In this document: positions 8,165 to 18,600 of the stretch, one piece after another
Layout of the letters: each line of letters opens with the position of its first letter
Numbering within the stretch: position 1 is the stretch's first letter
Source of the DNA: Caldilineales bacterium
GTDB lineage: Bacteria; Chloroflexota; Anaerolineae; J102
NCBI GenBank assembly: GCA_019695115.1
Contig: JAIBAP010000055.1
Location: 1-41,318, forward strand
Length of the DNA: 41,318 bases
Direction: 5' to 3'
The notes under the pieces: generated by a model
What the model was told of the DNA's origin: nothing
What the model saw: only the letters and a program-made list of their open reading frames with translations
Databases searched by the model: none
Translations under genes and position numbers: made by a program

Positions 8165-8608
8165 ATGAGTGAAAACAATTGGGCAGCGAGATGGTCGAAG
8201 GCCCAGATTCGGGCCATGCTGCGCCAGCAATTCCAGGCATTCTGGCAGCGAGACACCGGCATCGAACGGACACAGTTGGCCGCCGTCGAACGCGCATCGC
8301 CGCTGCCTCATGCTGTCGTCATCTCCGGCTTGCGGCGGGCCGGCAAGTCCACCCTGCTGGCGCAGCTCGCTCACCGGCTGGGCGAGGACACGTTTTACTA
8401 TCTCAACTTCGAGGATGAGCGTTTCCTCGGCTTCGAGGCGAGCGACGCCAACGACCTGTACGGGCTGTTGATCGAAGTCTTTGGCCAGCGCCGCGTCTTC
8501 GTGGTGGACGAAATCCAGAATCTCGTTGGCCGAGTGGTTGCTTGGGGGCCAACTACTCCGCCATTCCCAAATACCCCTACGGTGCTGAAGCCCCAACACC
8601 TTGCTTAG
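8165..8608 (+). pseudogene. Truncated AAA-type ATPase (AAA_14/DUF4143-like), N-terminal part
   Basis: The open frame gives 147 residues, but only the first ~120 look like the family. The Walker A motif is SGLRRAGKSTLL and Walker B with its acidic pair is RVFVVDEIQN (ending near 8525). Intact proteins of this family run to about 380-450 residues, with a C-terminal DUF4143 domain. Here the similarity ends right after Walker B, and the remaining residues (about 8528-8608) are unrelated filler. It converges on a MazF-like fragment that is also truncated at its 3' end, so one deletion probably removed both tails. The promoter and operator upstream look intact. Confidence 0.72.
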
Positions 8609-8688
8609 TCGCTGTCCACAGACAGTACCAATTCACCTTCAGGCAATAGAAATGGCACCAGCACAACATCGCCACGTTCGTAGTTCAT
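8605..8688 (-). pseudogene. MazF/PemK-like toxin, N-terminal fragment
   Basis: This short minus-strand frame starts with ATG at 8688 and stops at 8605 after 27 codons. It begins MNYERGDVVLVPFLLPEGE, the typical start of MazF/PemK endoribonuclease toxins (usually about 110-120 residues). Its ATG overlaps the TGA of the preceding small gene (ATGA), the coupling typical of antitoxin-toxin pairs. The rest of the toxin is missing. Confidence 0.65.
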
Positions 8689-8933
8689 ATGGACCTATCC
8701 GACGATCCTGAATTGTTTATCGGCGCGAAGTCATCGTACAGGTTTTCCGACGGATCAGCCCAGAAAGCGAAAGCTGATTCTGCCAGATACAGCCAGCCCC
8801 GCCCCTCCTCGCTATCGCCGGTCGCGGCCAACACCCGTGGCAGCCGCCGTCGCAAATCAACGGCCTCTGTATCGGTCAACTGGCCGATTGCGATTAAAAT
8901 CTGGTCTACATTCAGTCTGGCTACTGTTCCCAT
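8685..8933 (-). CDS. Probable antitoxin of a broken MazF-type pair
   Basis: An 82-residue protein beginning MGTVARLNVDQILIAIGQLT and containing FWADPSENLYDDFAP near the C-terminus. The ending resembles small antitoxins that finish with an acidic W-x-D-P-x-x-x-x-Y-D-D segment, which wraps the toxin. Its stop codon overlaps the start of the MazF-like fragment by ATGA. With the toxin cut to 27 residues it is an orphan, which it can remain without harm. No DNA-binding fold can be assigned with confidence. No good ribosome binding site is visible. Confidence 0.55.
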   Translation of the reverse strand: MGTVARLNVDQILIAIGQLTDTEAVDLRRRLPRVLAATGDSEEGRGWLYLAESAFAFWADPSENLYDDFAPINNSGSSDRSI

Positions 8934-9019
8934 GTTGCTGTCTCTGCTTTTTGAACGACTACATCACGATGAACTTGGGTGACAGCCAGGATCATACGGA
9001 GAACCTTTCTTCGTTGTCA

Positions 9020-9166
9020 AGCTTGCCTGCTCGCCACTTTGCTTCGGCGGTGGCCGGGCGCTACCCCGCCCTGCGGCTCGGCCCGCCCTGGTGGTTTTTC
9101 GATAGCATCAGCGGCATGACCCGCTATCGCGACCTGGTGCATGAGACCGCCCGGCTTTCTCGCTAA
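9020..9166 (+). pseudogene. Uronate isomerase fragment
   Basis: A 48-residue stretch contains GRYPALRLGPPWWFFDS followed by SGMTRYRDLVHETA. This matches the C-terminal part of glucuronate/uronate isomerases (UxaC family, normally about 430-470 residues), where the conserved WWF-x-D segment lies near the active site. There is no upstream UxaC sequence, and the frame stops at 9166 soon after the motif. It is a relic of a sugar-acid catabolic gene and marks this region as a deletion scar. It abuts the 3' end of the MgtC-like gene on the other strand. Confidence 0.6.
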
Positions 9167-9657
9167 GATGGTGGATTCGTTGCGCCAGGAGGGGGCGGCG
9201 GGGTCGCCGGTTTGCGCACCTTCTCGATGTAGATCGCCTCGAGGCGGTGCAAAACCGTGAGGATGAGGAGCACAAGCACCGTGGCCACCAACGCCAACAG
9301 ACCAAAGCCGGCGCCGGCGGCCATGCCGATGCCGGCAGCCACCCACAGCCCGGCCGCAGTCGTTAGCCCCTTCATCGTATCCTGCGCCCGCCAGATAGCT
9401 CCAGCCCCCAGAAAACCGACGCCGGTGACGATCTGCGCCGCCACACGCGCCGTATCGCGTGCGGGGCCTTCCAAAGGAAAACCGTAGATCGACAAGAGCG
9501 TAAACAGGCATGAACCGACGCTGACGAGCATGTAGGTGCGCAAGCCGGCCGGGCGGGCGGCGGTGGTGCGCTCCAACCCGATCACCCCGCCCAGAAAGGC
9601 GGCGATGACCAGATCCCGCACCATTGCCCAGGTGACAGTGTCAAAAAAGCCGAACAT
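9163..9657 (-). CDS. MgtC/SapB family membrane protein
   Basis: The protein has about 164 residues and four or five membrane segments. It matches the MgtC/SapB N-terminal family: FLGGVIGLERTTAARPAGLR (residues 19-38), then TYMLVSVGSCLFTLLS, AQIVTGVGFLGAGAIW and GLTTAAGLWVAAGIGMAAG. The family is linked to growth at low magnesium and to control of membrane potential or the F-ATPase in some bacteria; its role here is unknown. The start at 9657 is supported by GAAGGAGGG upstream. The C-terminus is short and proline-rich (KPATPPPPPGATNPPS), so the cytoplasmic ACT-like domain of longer MgtC proteins is absent. Confidence 0.88.
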   Translation of the reverse strand: MFGFFDTVTWAMVRDLVIAAFLGGVIGLERTTAARPAGLRTYMLVSVGSCLFTLLSIYGFPLEGPARDTARVAAQIVTGVGFLGAGAIWRAQDTMKGLTTAAGLWVAAGIGMAAGAGFGLLALVATVLVLLILTVLHRLEAIYIEKVRKPATPPPPPGATNPPS

Positions 9658-9800
9658 GGGTCCCTCCTTCGGGGTTGGGTACGGCGTAGGCGATGGAGAA
9701 CCTCGCTCACGATGCCAGATCATACTTCCCCATGCCGCTTGACGCAAGCCCTCGCCCGTGTTTGGCCCTTGCCAGGGCAAGATGTCCACCACAGGCCGCC

Positions 9801-9830
9801 TTGCCTTGATCCCTTGTTCCACCTTATACT
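9801..9830 (+). promoter_or_regulatory. Promoter upstream of the polyproline protein
   Basis: TTGCCT (9801-9806) and TATACT (9825-9830) are spaced by 18 bases. The leader to the next start codon would be about 100 bases and ends with AAGGAGGG. Confidence 0.45.
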
Positions 9831-9935
9831 CCTGCCATCGTCCACTTTCGCTGCCAGTCCTGTCTACGTCGACTAGATAAGCGGCGAACCGTTATCGACA
9901 GAGCCTCCCGCACTCTGGATAAGGAGGGTGCACTG

Positions 9936-10499
9936 ATGAACCGTGACTGGGATAGTCGTCTCGATGCCATGGGCGCACGTCTGGAGACGCGACCAGACGC
10001 CGAGTTTCACCTCGTCGAAGCGCGCTGGCAGGATGAAAAGGCTTCGGGTGACAAGCATCACATCTACCTGCGCGTCCTGGATGAAAACGGCAAGCCGATC
10101 GAAGGCCACTTCTTCCGCGTCAGCAACGGCGGCGTCTATGTCGACCGCACCAAAGGGCCGGGTTTCGACGATTATTGGGGCAATTTCCCCATGTTTGCCG
10201 GCGGCGCCTACACGGTGGACATCCCGACCGGCGCCTCTGACAGGGTCATCAATCTGCCAAGTGGGACCCCGGCCAACCGCTACGCCAACACCTGCTTCTT
10301 CCTCGTCTTTCAGCGCGGCCAGGCATCTCCCCCACCCCCGCCTCCTCCACCCCCGCCTCCCCCGCCTCCTCCACCCCCGCCTCCTCCACCTCCGCCACAC
10401 GGACTCGACGCCCCCACCAGGCAACGGCTGTTGGATCTGCTGGCGCAGGCGCAGGCCGAGATCGACGCCGCTCGCGCCCTGCTGGAGAGCCTGCAATGA
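9936..10499 (+). CDS. Hypothetical protein with a 23-residue polyproline tract
   Basis: A 187-residue protein with a strong ribosome binding site (AAGGAGG, about 9921-9927). Residues 1-130 look like a compact beta-rich domain (HHIYLRVLDENGKPIEGHFF, then GGVYVDRTKGPGFDDYWGN). Then come 23 consecutive prolines (10329-10397), built from a near-repeating mix of four Pro codons, and a C-terminal helix (LLDLLAQAQAEIDAARALLE) that could form a coiled coil. There is no signal peptide. Translation through the prolines should depend on EF-P. The stop overlaps the start of the next gene (ATGA), so the two are translationally coupled. Related beta domains may bind carbohydrate; this is inference from the neighbour. 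Family not recognised. Confidence 0.75.
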   Translation: MNRDWDSRLDAMGARLETRPDAEFHLVEARWQDEKASGDKHHIYLRVLDENGKPIEGHFFRVSNGGVYVDRTKGPGFDDYWGNFPMFAGGAYTVDIPTGASDRVINLPSGTPANRYANTCFFLVFQRGQASPPPPPPPPPPPPPPPPPPPPPPPHGLDAPTRQRLLDLLAQAQAEIDAARALLESLQ

Positions 10500-11776
10500 C
10501 CCGCAAACTCCACCGCGTCGGTTTCCACTGGCGCTCCACCTTCCATCACGACAATGTCCCCAACTGGGACATGTGGTTGCGCGAGATCGAAGCGCTGGGG
10601 ATTGGCGGGCTGTTCATCTGCCATGATGTCAGCGGCATGCGGCACTACGACCCCCACACCAGGACGCTCGACCCCAACCGCATCCCCACCGACGCCCGGC
10701 CGGGCATCGAAGGGATGGTGCGCGACCTGCTCAGCATCGGCGTCGAACCGGCCCTGCGCCTTAGCGATGGCGACGGCATCCGCCCCAACGCCATCCCCGC
10801 CCATGTCTTAGATGGCCTGGCTAAGGCAGGAGTCAAACACGTTCAGATCTGGAACGAACCGAACGACGACCGCGAATGGTATGACAAGAAGGTGCCGAAG
10901 GATTGGGCGAGAAAGTCGATCGAGTGGGTCTTGCCGGCCTGTCGCTACGGGCTGGACAACGGGCTGGAGATGTCGCTGCCAGCGATCAACCCTGGCCCCA
11001 ACGACAATCAGTTCCAGATGGTGGTCGATCTAGGCGCCGGCGACCTGTTCGAGAAAGGCCTGGCCGTCAACATCCACCTCTATCCCTTCAATCGCTTCAT
11101 CTGGAAAGGCAAACCCTACCCCTTCGACGATGTCCATCAACAGGGCGAGCAACTGACCGAAGCCGAGTACGCGGCGCTGGACCCCTGGTATTGGCACGGC
11201 TACCCGCGCGAATACATCAACCAGATGCGTCGCGAGCAGGCCAAACCCGGCTGCACGATCATGGACGACGCCAACGGCTTGATGGGCTGGCTGTGCCACG
11301 AGCAGCACATGAAGGCCGCCCTCGGCCCTGACGCCGCCGTGCCGTCTCGCATCACCGAGATGGGGCCGCGACCCTGGCAAGACCTGGACAAACGCTACCC
11401 GCGCCTGACGCCCGCCGAACATGCCCGCCAGGTGGCCCTCATCTGTCGTTGGCTGGAAGGCGAAATCGATATCGGCGGCTACCGGCGGCCAGAATGGCTC
11501 AAGGTCGGTTATTTCTGGATCATGGGCGGCAAAGTGCTGGGCGACCTCAGTCATGTCTTCGAGGCCGACTCTTTCTACGGCGACTGGTTCATGGATCGCC
11601 GCGAGCCGCAGTACAATTATCCGCAGACTCCCATCGGCCACATGCCAGCCATCGAAGCCATGAAGGCATTGGCAGACGAGCAGGCGCCCGTTGTCGACTA
11701 TGGCGAGATCATCCGTCATCTTCTGGCCGCGCAACAGGCGCTGGGCGAGGCCAGCAAGTTGATCTCAAGCTTGTAG
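10496..11776 (+). CDS. Glycosidase-like TIM-barrel protein (clan GH-A type)
   Basis: A 426-residue protein without signal peptide. Segments follow a (beta/alpha)8 barrel: FHWRSTFHHDNVPNWDMW at the start, VKHVQIWNEPNDD with the putative acid/base Glu121 after Asn, and SRITEMGPRPW with the putative nucleophile Glu288. The Asn-Glu-Pro signature and the position of the second Glu are those of clan GH-A glycosidases (GH5/GH39-like). The C-terminus has a short helix (LLAAQQALGEASKLISSL) like the one ending the preceding protein. Its ATG overlaps the preceding stop codon, so the two proteins are probably made together and may form a complex. The absence of a signal peptide is odd for a polysaccharide hydrolase. 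Confidence 0.68.
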   Translation: MTRKLHRVGFHWRSTFHHDNVPNWDMWLREIEALGIGGLFICHDVSGMRHYDPHTRTLDPNRIPTDARPGIEGMVRDLLSIGVEPALRLSDGDGIRPNAIPAHVLDGLAKAGVKHVQIWNEPNDDREWYDKKVPKDWARKSIEWVLPACRYGLDNGLEMSLPAINPGPNDNQFQMVVDLGAGDLFEKGLAVNIHLYPFNRFIWKGKPYPFDDVHQQGEQLTEAEYAALDPWYWHGYPREYINQMRREQAKPGCTIMDDANGLMGWLCHEQHMKAALGPDAAVPSRITEMGPRPWQDLDKRYPRLTPAEHARQVALICRWLEGEIDIGGYRRPEWLKVGYFWIMGGKVLGDLSHVFEADSFYGDWFMDRREPQYNYPQTPIGHMPAIEAMKALADEQAPVVDYGEIIRHLLAAQQALGEASKLISSL

Positions 11777-11849
11777 GCTGCCGCCGGCCGATTGCGCCTC
11801 CTCGCACTCGTTCATCCAACTCCGTTCCGCTCAGCCGATCCTGTCCACC

Positions 11850-12590
11850 ATGCGAATCAAATGCCTGGGCTGCGAGGTGCTGGCCCGCCCCCTCTACACC
11901 TGCGCCGCCTCCTCGCCCCACATCGTCGACATCCACCTTTTTCGCCGCGGCTTACACAACACGCCGCAGGTGTTGCGCAACCACCTCCAGGAACACATCG
12001 ACCAGGCAGCGGGACAGGGCTATGATGCCGTAGTCATGGGCTACGGGCTTTGCGGTCAGGCCACGGCCGGATTGACGGCCCGCAAAGCGCCGGTGGTGAT
12101 CCCGCGCGCCCACGACTGCATCACCCTTTTCCTGGGCGGGCGCGACCGCTATACGCGGCAGTTCGAGCAAACCCCCGGCACCTACTGGTACGCCCTGGAC
12201 TACATCGAGCGCGACGATGGCACGGGCGGGAACATGGGGCTTGGCTCCGGCCTGGGCAACACCGGCCAGGATGTCTATCAGGAATACGTGGAGAAATACG
12301 GCCAGGAGAACGCCGATTATCTGATGGAGGTGATGGGCGCCTGGCAATCGCATTACCAGCGCGCGGCCTACATCGAGATGGGGGTGGGCGATGGCAGCCG
12401 GGTCGAAGCGAAAGCGCGCGACGACGCCAACCGCCGGGGCTGGCTGTTCGAACGCATCATCGGCGACCTGGTGCTCATCCGCCGGCTGGTGCACGGCGAC
12501 TGGGCCGATGATTTCCTCGTCCTCCAGCCGGGTGAGCAGGCAAAAGTCACCTACGACGAGGGTATCATCGATTGCGTCTTGGTTGGGTGA
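11850..12590 (+). CDS. DUF1638 domain-containing protein
   Basis: A 246-residue cytoplasmic protein matching the DUF1638 family. It opens with MRIKCLGCEVLARPLY and contains the conserved stretches DAVVMGYGLCGQATAGL and PVVIPRAHDCITLFLGGRDRY. The C (CLGC, CG, HDC) and H residues are conserved in the family and could bind a metal. Members are often found near corrinoid-dependent methyltransferase genes, but none is adjacent here. The ribosome binding site is weak. It lies 73 bases after the glycosidase-like gene and could share its transcript. Biochemical function is unknown. Confidence 0.82.
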   Translation: MRIKCLGCEVLARPLYTCAASSPHIVDIHLFRRGLHNTPQVLRNHLQEHIDQAAGQGYDAVVMGYGLCGQATAGLTARKAPVVIPRAHDCITLFLGGRDRYTRQFEQTPGTYWYALDYIERDDGTGGNMGLGSGLGNTGQDVYQEYVEKYGQENADYLMEVMGAWQSHYQRAAYIEMGVGDGSRVEAKARDDANRRGWLFERIIGDLVLIRRLVHGDWADDFLVLQPGEQAKVTYDEGIIDCVLVG

Positions 12591-12638
12591 AGCCGCCGTC
12601 ATTGCTTTGCGGGCCCGCGACCTGCCCGCTTCAAACAC

Positions 12639-12644
12639 TATACT
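12639..12644 (+). promoter_or_regulatory. -10 element of the giant surface protein gene
   Basis: TATACT about 45 bases upstream of the ATG at 12690. No matching -35 hexamer is seen at the usual distance. Confidence 0.35.
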
Positions 12645-12689
12645 GACGCCATCGTTGTCGCGTCCGGCCTCTCTGCGCAGGTGGTGGAA

Positions 12690-15600
12690 ATGAACACAGC
12701 AGCATATTCACAGCGATTCCTCGCGACCAGGCGTCTCCAGCAAACGGTGGCACTGGTCATGGTGTTGGCCCTGTTGCTTTCCAACACCCACGCCGCGCCT
12801 GCAGCAGGGCTCCCGGCGGGTAACGGGTTGGGCGGCATCACGGTCAGCGGGGCCGAAGTCACGGCACCGATCGGGGCCGACTCCGCCGCCTTCACGGTCG
12901 CGGTGGCGGCGCCGCCGGCGCTGGCGGGGCCGGCGCTGACCCTGGCTTGGGGCGAGCCAACCGTGCTGGAAACCCGCGACGTGGTGGGCGGCATCGCCGG
13001 GCAAGCTCACCCCGCCCCCGCGCCGCAGCCTGCATCCGACCGGCCCGCCACGCCCCAAAGCTTCGTCGTGCGCAATGCCAATCCGGACGGGCCCGAATCG
13101 CTGTATGCTGCCATTGTCAATGCCAACACCAATCCCGGCCCCGACGACATCACCTTCGCCATCGCTCCGCCGGGAGCGCATACGATTTTCGTGGAGGGGC
13201 CTGGGCTGCCGCCCATCACCGATGCGGTCACGATCGATGCCACTACGCAGCCGGGCTTCGACGGCGCGCCGGTCATCGAATTGGACGGCAGCCTATCCAC
13301 GAACGCCAGTGGGCTGGAAATCCGGGCGGGGCCGACCACCATCGAAGGATTGGCGATCAATTCGTTTCCGGGGGTCGGCGTGTTCATCCTCAGCGGCGAG
13401 GGGAACGTCATCGCCAAAAACTTCATCGGCGTGGCCCTCAATGGGACGAGCGCCAAAGGCAACAAGCTGTCGGGCGTCGAGATTCGATCGAACAACAACC
13501 GCATCGGTGGGGTGAGTGCCAGCGACAGGAATGTAATCAGCGCCAACCACACAGGCGTCTATATCAACACCCAGGCAACCGGAAACCGCATCTACGGCAA
13601 TTACATTGGCACGGACAAGGCAGGAGACGAGGCGTTGGGGAATCATCCCGGCGCGGGAGTCGCCATCCAGGATTCAGATACAAATCAAGTGGGCAGCGAC
13701 GCCGCCGATGAAGGCAACGTGATCTCCGGCAACGCCAACGGCATCTTGCTTTATGGAGGCGCGTCCGGCAACTCTATCGACGGCAACACAGTCGGCGCCA
13801 CATCCTCCGGCCAGGAAAGTCTGAGCAACGCCGGTTACGGCATCGTGCTGCAAGGTGCGACCGACAACACCATTGGCGGCGCCGTCGCGGGGGCGGGCAA
13901 TCTTGTCTCGAGCAACGGCAACGTGGGCATCTATATCTCGGCGGGCTCCAACGAAAACCAGGTTTTCGGCAACAAAATCGGCCTCCAGGCACAGGGCACG
14001 CTACCGCTGGGCAATGGCAGCGCCGGCATCGCCATCGTCGATAGCACCGGCAATCACATCGGCGGCGCGAACGAAGGCGAAGGCAATGTCATCGTCGCTA
14101 ACGTCGGCAGCGGCGTGCACATTTCCGGTGCAGCGGCGGGCAACGAAGTCAGAGGCAACCAGATCGGCGTCGCCAACTTCGCCAACTTCGATGCCGGCAA
14201 CGCCGCCCACGGCGTCGAGATCAACGGCGCCGACGACAACACGATCGGCGGGCCGGCGAAATCGGATGGCAACATCATCTCCGGCAACAAGCTCGATGGC
14301 ATCTGGATCGGCAATGGCGCCAAAAACAATCACGTGCTTGGCAATCGCATCGGCTTGAACGCGAACGGGCAAGGGCGCGGCAATCGCCTGCACGGCATCG
14401 AAATCGTGGATGTTGGCTTCAACGCCATCGGCGGGCGCACTGCCAAACCCGGGGACGCGCCCGGCAACATGATTGCAGCCAACGGCTCGGCGAGCGACGC
14501 TGGCAGCGGGGTCGGCATCCTCCTGCGCGGAGCCACGTCCGGGGTCGAGGTGCGCGGCAATCTCATCGGCACAAACGATACGTCCGCCGCCGGACTCGGT
14601 AACGACCAGGTGGGGGTGGCCCTGGTGGGGTCGGGGACCGTCGCCAATGCCATCGGCGACGTCGACCGCGCATCGGCCAACGTCATTTCTGGCAACGACA
14701 AGAGCGGTGTGTACCTCGGCGACAACGCCACCAAAAACCGCATCTACGGCAACATCATCGGCCTGGCGGCAGACGGCGCCACCGCGCTGCCCAATGCCTG
14801 GCACGGCGTCATGATCGAGAATGCCTCGGAGAACTACATCGGCGCGCCGGCCTCTCCCGCCGGCAGCCCGCCCGGCAATATCATCTCGGGCAATGGCGAT
14901 GGCAACGCCGGCCACGGTATCGGCGTGTGGGTGCTCGGCGCTTCCACGCTGACCGAAATCGAGGGCAATATCATCGGCGGCGACGCCACAGCCACGTTGG
15001 CGCGCCCCAACAGATTGGTCGGCGTGCTTCTGGATGGCGCTGGCGCACACAACAACAGGGTGGGCCGGGCGGCGGCGAACGGCGGCAACGTCATCATTGG
15101 CAACGCGCTGGATGGCGTGACCATTCAGAACGGAGCAGCCGACAACTTCGTCTATGGCAACCTGATCGGCCTGAACGCGGCCAATGCCCGGCTGGGCAAC
15201 GGGCGTTTTGGCGTGGTCGCGGCGGGGGCGGGCAGCAACCGCAACGCCATCGGGGGGCCGAACCCGTTGCAAGGCAACGTGATCTCTGCCAATGGCCAGG
15301 CGGGGGTGTGGCTGGGCGAAACCGCGACCCAAAACAATGTGCAAGGCAACAAGATCGGCACGGACGCCGCCGGGGCGGCCGCCCTGGGCAACCAACTCAG
15401 CGGCGTGGTGGTGGACGCAGCCAACACCAACCTGATCGGCGGGCCGGGAGCGGGCGAAGGCAACCTGATCTCGGGCAACCAACAACATGGGATCAGCCTG
15501 CAAAATGGCGCCACGCAGAACACCGTGGCCGGGAATCGCATCGGCACGGACGCGGCCGGGGCGGCGGCCCTGGGCAACCAACTCAGCGGCGTGCAGATCA

Positions 15601-18600
15601 ACGCCGCCAATGACAACACCATCGGCGGGACGACAACCCAGCGCGGCGCCCCGCCCGGCAACCTGATCTCCGGCAATGTGCAGGATGGCGTGATCCTGGC
15701 CGGCGGCGCCACGTTGAACAAGTTATTCGGAAACATCATCGGCGCCGATAACACCGGGGCCAGGCGCCTAGCCAACGGCTACCACGGCGTGGAGATGGCG
15801 GCGGCGCCGGGCAACTTCGTGGGCGGGGCGAACAACGCACCCACAGCGCTGACCGGCAACCTGGTCTCGGGCAACGGCAGCAGCGAAGGGTTTGGGCACG
15901 GCGTGCTGATCTGGCAGGCGTCGGCCAACACCACAGTGCAGGGCAACCTGATCGGAACTGACCTGGCCGGCGAGCACATCTTGCCAAACATGCTTGCGGG
16001 CGTGATCATCGACGGCGCCGGCGCGAACACCAATCTGATCGGCGGGGCCACGGCCGCCGTCCGCAATCTGCTTTCGGGCAACACCCTTGACGGCGTCCTC
16101 ATCCAAAACGGCGCCGCCGATAACCGCGTGCAGGGCAACCTCATCGGCCCGGACATCACCGGCGCGCAGGCGTTGGGCAATGCCGCCAACGGCGTGCGCA
16201 TCTTCGACGCGCCGCGCAATCGCATCGGCGGCCAGGCGACCACACCGGGCGCGCCGCCGGGCAATGTCATTTCGGGAAATGGTTCGAGCTTCAGGGCTCA
16301 TGGCATCTTCATTTCCGGCGCTGGCGCCACCGGCAACTGGGTGGAAGGAAACCTGATCGGCGCCGACGCGACCGGAAATGTGGCGATGAGCAATGGGCTG
16401 AACGGCGTGGCGATCGTCGATGCCAAGGGCAACACCATCGGCGGCGGCGCCGGGCCGAATGCCCCCCTGCGCAACATCATCTCCGGCAACTTCACCAACG
16501 GCGTCAGCATTAGCGGCAGCACGGCCTCCGACAATCGCGTGCAGGGCAACTTCATCGGCTTGAACATCGATGGCACGAAAGCGCTGGCCAATCGGCTCAA
16601 CGGCGTGTGGGTGGAAGAAGCGCCGGAGAACGTGATCGGCGGTGCAGTCGCAGCCGCTGGCGCCCCGCCGGGTAATGTGATTTCGGGCAATACCAGCAAC
16701 GGCGTCACGCTGAAGGGCGCCGGCGCCACCGGCAATCTCGTCCAGGGCAACCTGATCGGGACGGACGCCAGCGGCGAGGCGGCATGGGGCAACGGCTACG
16801 AGGGCGTAGAGATCAACGCGGCGCCCTCGAACACCATCGGCGGGGTGGGGGCCGCGGGGGCGCAGTTGGGCAACGTGATTGCCGGCAACGGCGAGCACGG
16901 CGTCCTGATCGGGAACGCCACCGGCAACCTTGTCCAGGGCAACGTGATCGGCGCGACGCCCGGCGGCGACGCCGACCTGGGCAACACGGGAGTGGGCGTC
17001 CGGCTGACGCTGGGCGCCAACAGCAATACCATCGGCGGCGTGCAGCCTGGCGCAGGCAACATCATCGGCCACAATGGCGGGCCGGGCGTGTATGTGGACT
17101 CTGGGATTGATAATGCCATCGAGACCAATGCCGTGGGCCGGAACGAAGGCCTGGGCATCGATCTGGCCCCGCCCGGCCCCACCCGCAATGATTCCGGCGA
17201 CCCCGACGATGGCCCCAACCATCTGCAGAACTTCCCCGTGCTGCTGACCCTTTCCGCCGACCGCAAGACGCTCACGGGATCGCTCAACAGCCGGCCCTCG
17301 CAAACCTATCGGCTCGAATTCTTCGCCAGTCCAACCTGCGATCCATTGGGCTATGGCGAAGGCGAAACCTTCCTGGGCGCGACCACCGCCGCCACCAATG
17401 CCGGAGGCAATGCCGGGTTCTCGAAGACTTTCGCAAGCGCCGTGCCGGCCGGCCAACAGATGACGGCCACCGCCACCGACCCGGATGGCAACACGTCCGA
17501 GTTCTCGCGCTGCTTCGATGGCGCCACGCCGGTCGTGGACGCCATCCAGCCGGCCTCGGTCAGCGCCAACATCAACGTCGATGTCACCATCCTGGGCTAC
17601 TTCTTCCAGCCGGGGTTGCGGGCATGGGTGGGGACGAGCGAGGTGCTGGGCATCCAGTTCTTGCCCGACGAGACCACGCCGCCTTTCCGCTCGCGCATCA
17701 AGGGCACGCTGGCAGCCGGCCTGGCCCCGGGCGTCTACGACGTGACCGTGACCAATCCCAACGGCAAGGCGGGTGTCCTTCCCAAAGGGTTCACCGTGCG
17801 GTCGGATATCAGCCGGGGGCTGGGTCTGGCCACCGTCACCTACGGCCCCTATACGTGGAGCGGGGTGACATCGGCCAACCATCCCTTCGTGCTCAGCTGC
17901 GTGCCGCACGCCAGCTTCACCGTCGAGGAGCCGATCTACGGCGACCCCCCCGCCAGCGTGACGCTGGTCGATGCGCAGGGCAATGTGCTGGGGGCCATGA
18001 CCAAAGTGGCCGACATCCCCGGCGGTGGGCGGTACACGGGCACGTCAAGCGCCGGTTACACCGACCTGGGCACCACCGTGATCAAGAAAGTCGTCTGGCC
18101 CGACGGCGAGATCATGACCGAGGTGGTGCTGAGTGGACGCCTGGCCTGCATCGATCCTGCTGGACGAGTGTACGATGCGAACACCAGCGCTCCGCTGGCG
18201 GGCGCGGTGGTCACGCTGTATCAACGCGACCCCGCCAGCGGCGACGCCATCTGGAACCCCACCCTCTCCGGCCAGCTCAACCCACAGGCCACGAACAATG
18301 AAGGCCGCTACGGTTGGGAGACCTCGGCGGGCAATTTCTACGTGACGGCCTCCAAGCCCTGCTACGCCGACGCCCAAAGTCGCACGGTGACAGTGCCACC
18401 GCCCGTGACCAACCTGGATATGGGCCTGACCCCGCGCGGCTGCTCCCCCGTGCAGCTTGGCCCGCTGGGGGTGCTCGATGGGAACGGCAATCCGGTGCCC
18501 GGCTTGCCGCCCGGCTTGCCGCCCGGCAGCAGCATCCGCCTGCAAGCTTCCATCGACAACGGCGCCGGCGCAGCGCGTGCAGCCGAGGCGAGCGCCGTGA

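Noticed and set aside
13300-17110. DNA repeats in the giant gene considered as a satellite or CRISPR
   Set aside because: They are codon-level repeats of beta-helix turns in one open frame.
14001-17909. Long minus-strand frames opposite the beta-helix region
   Set aside because: They mirror the repeated N-x-I-G-G codons and have no independent motifs or starts.
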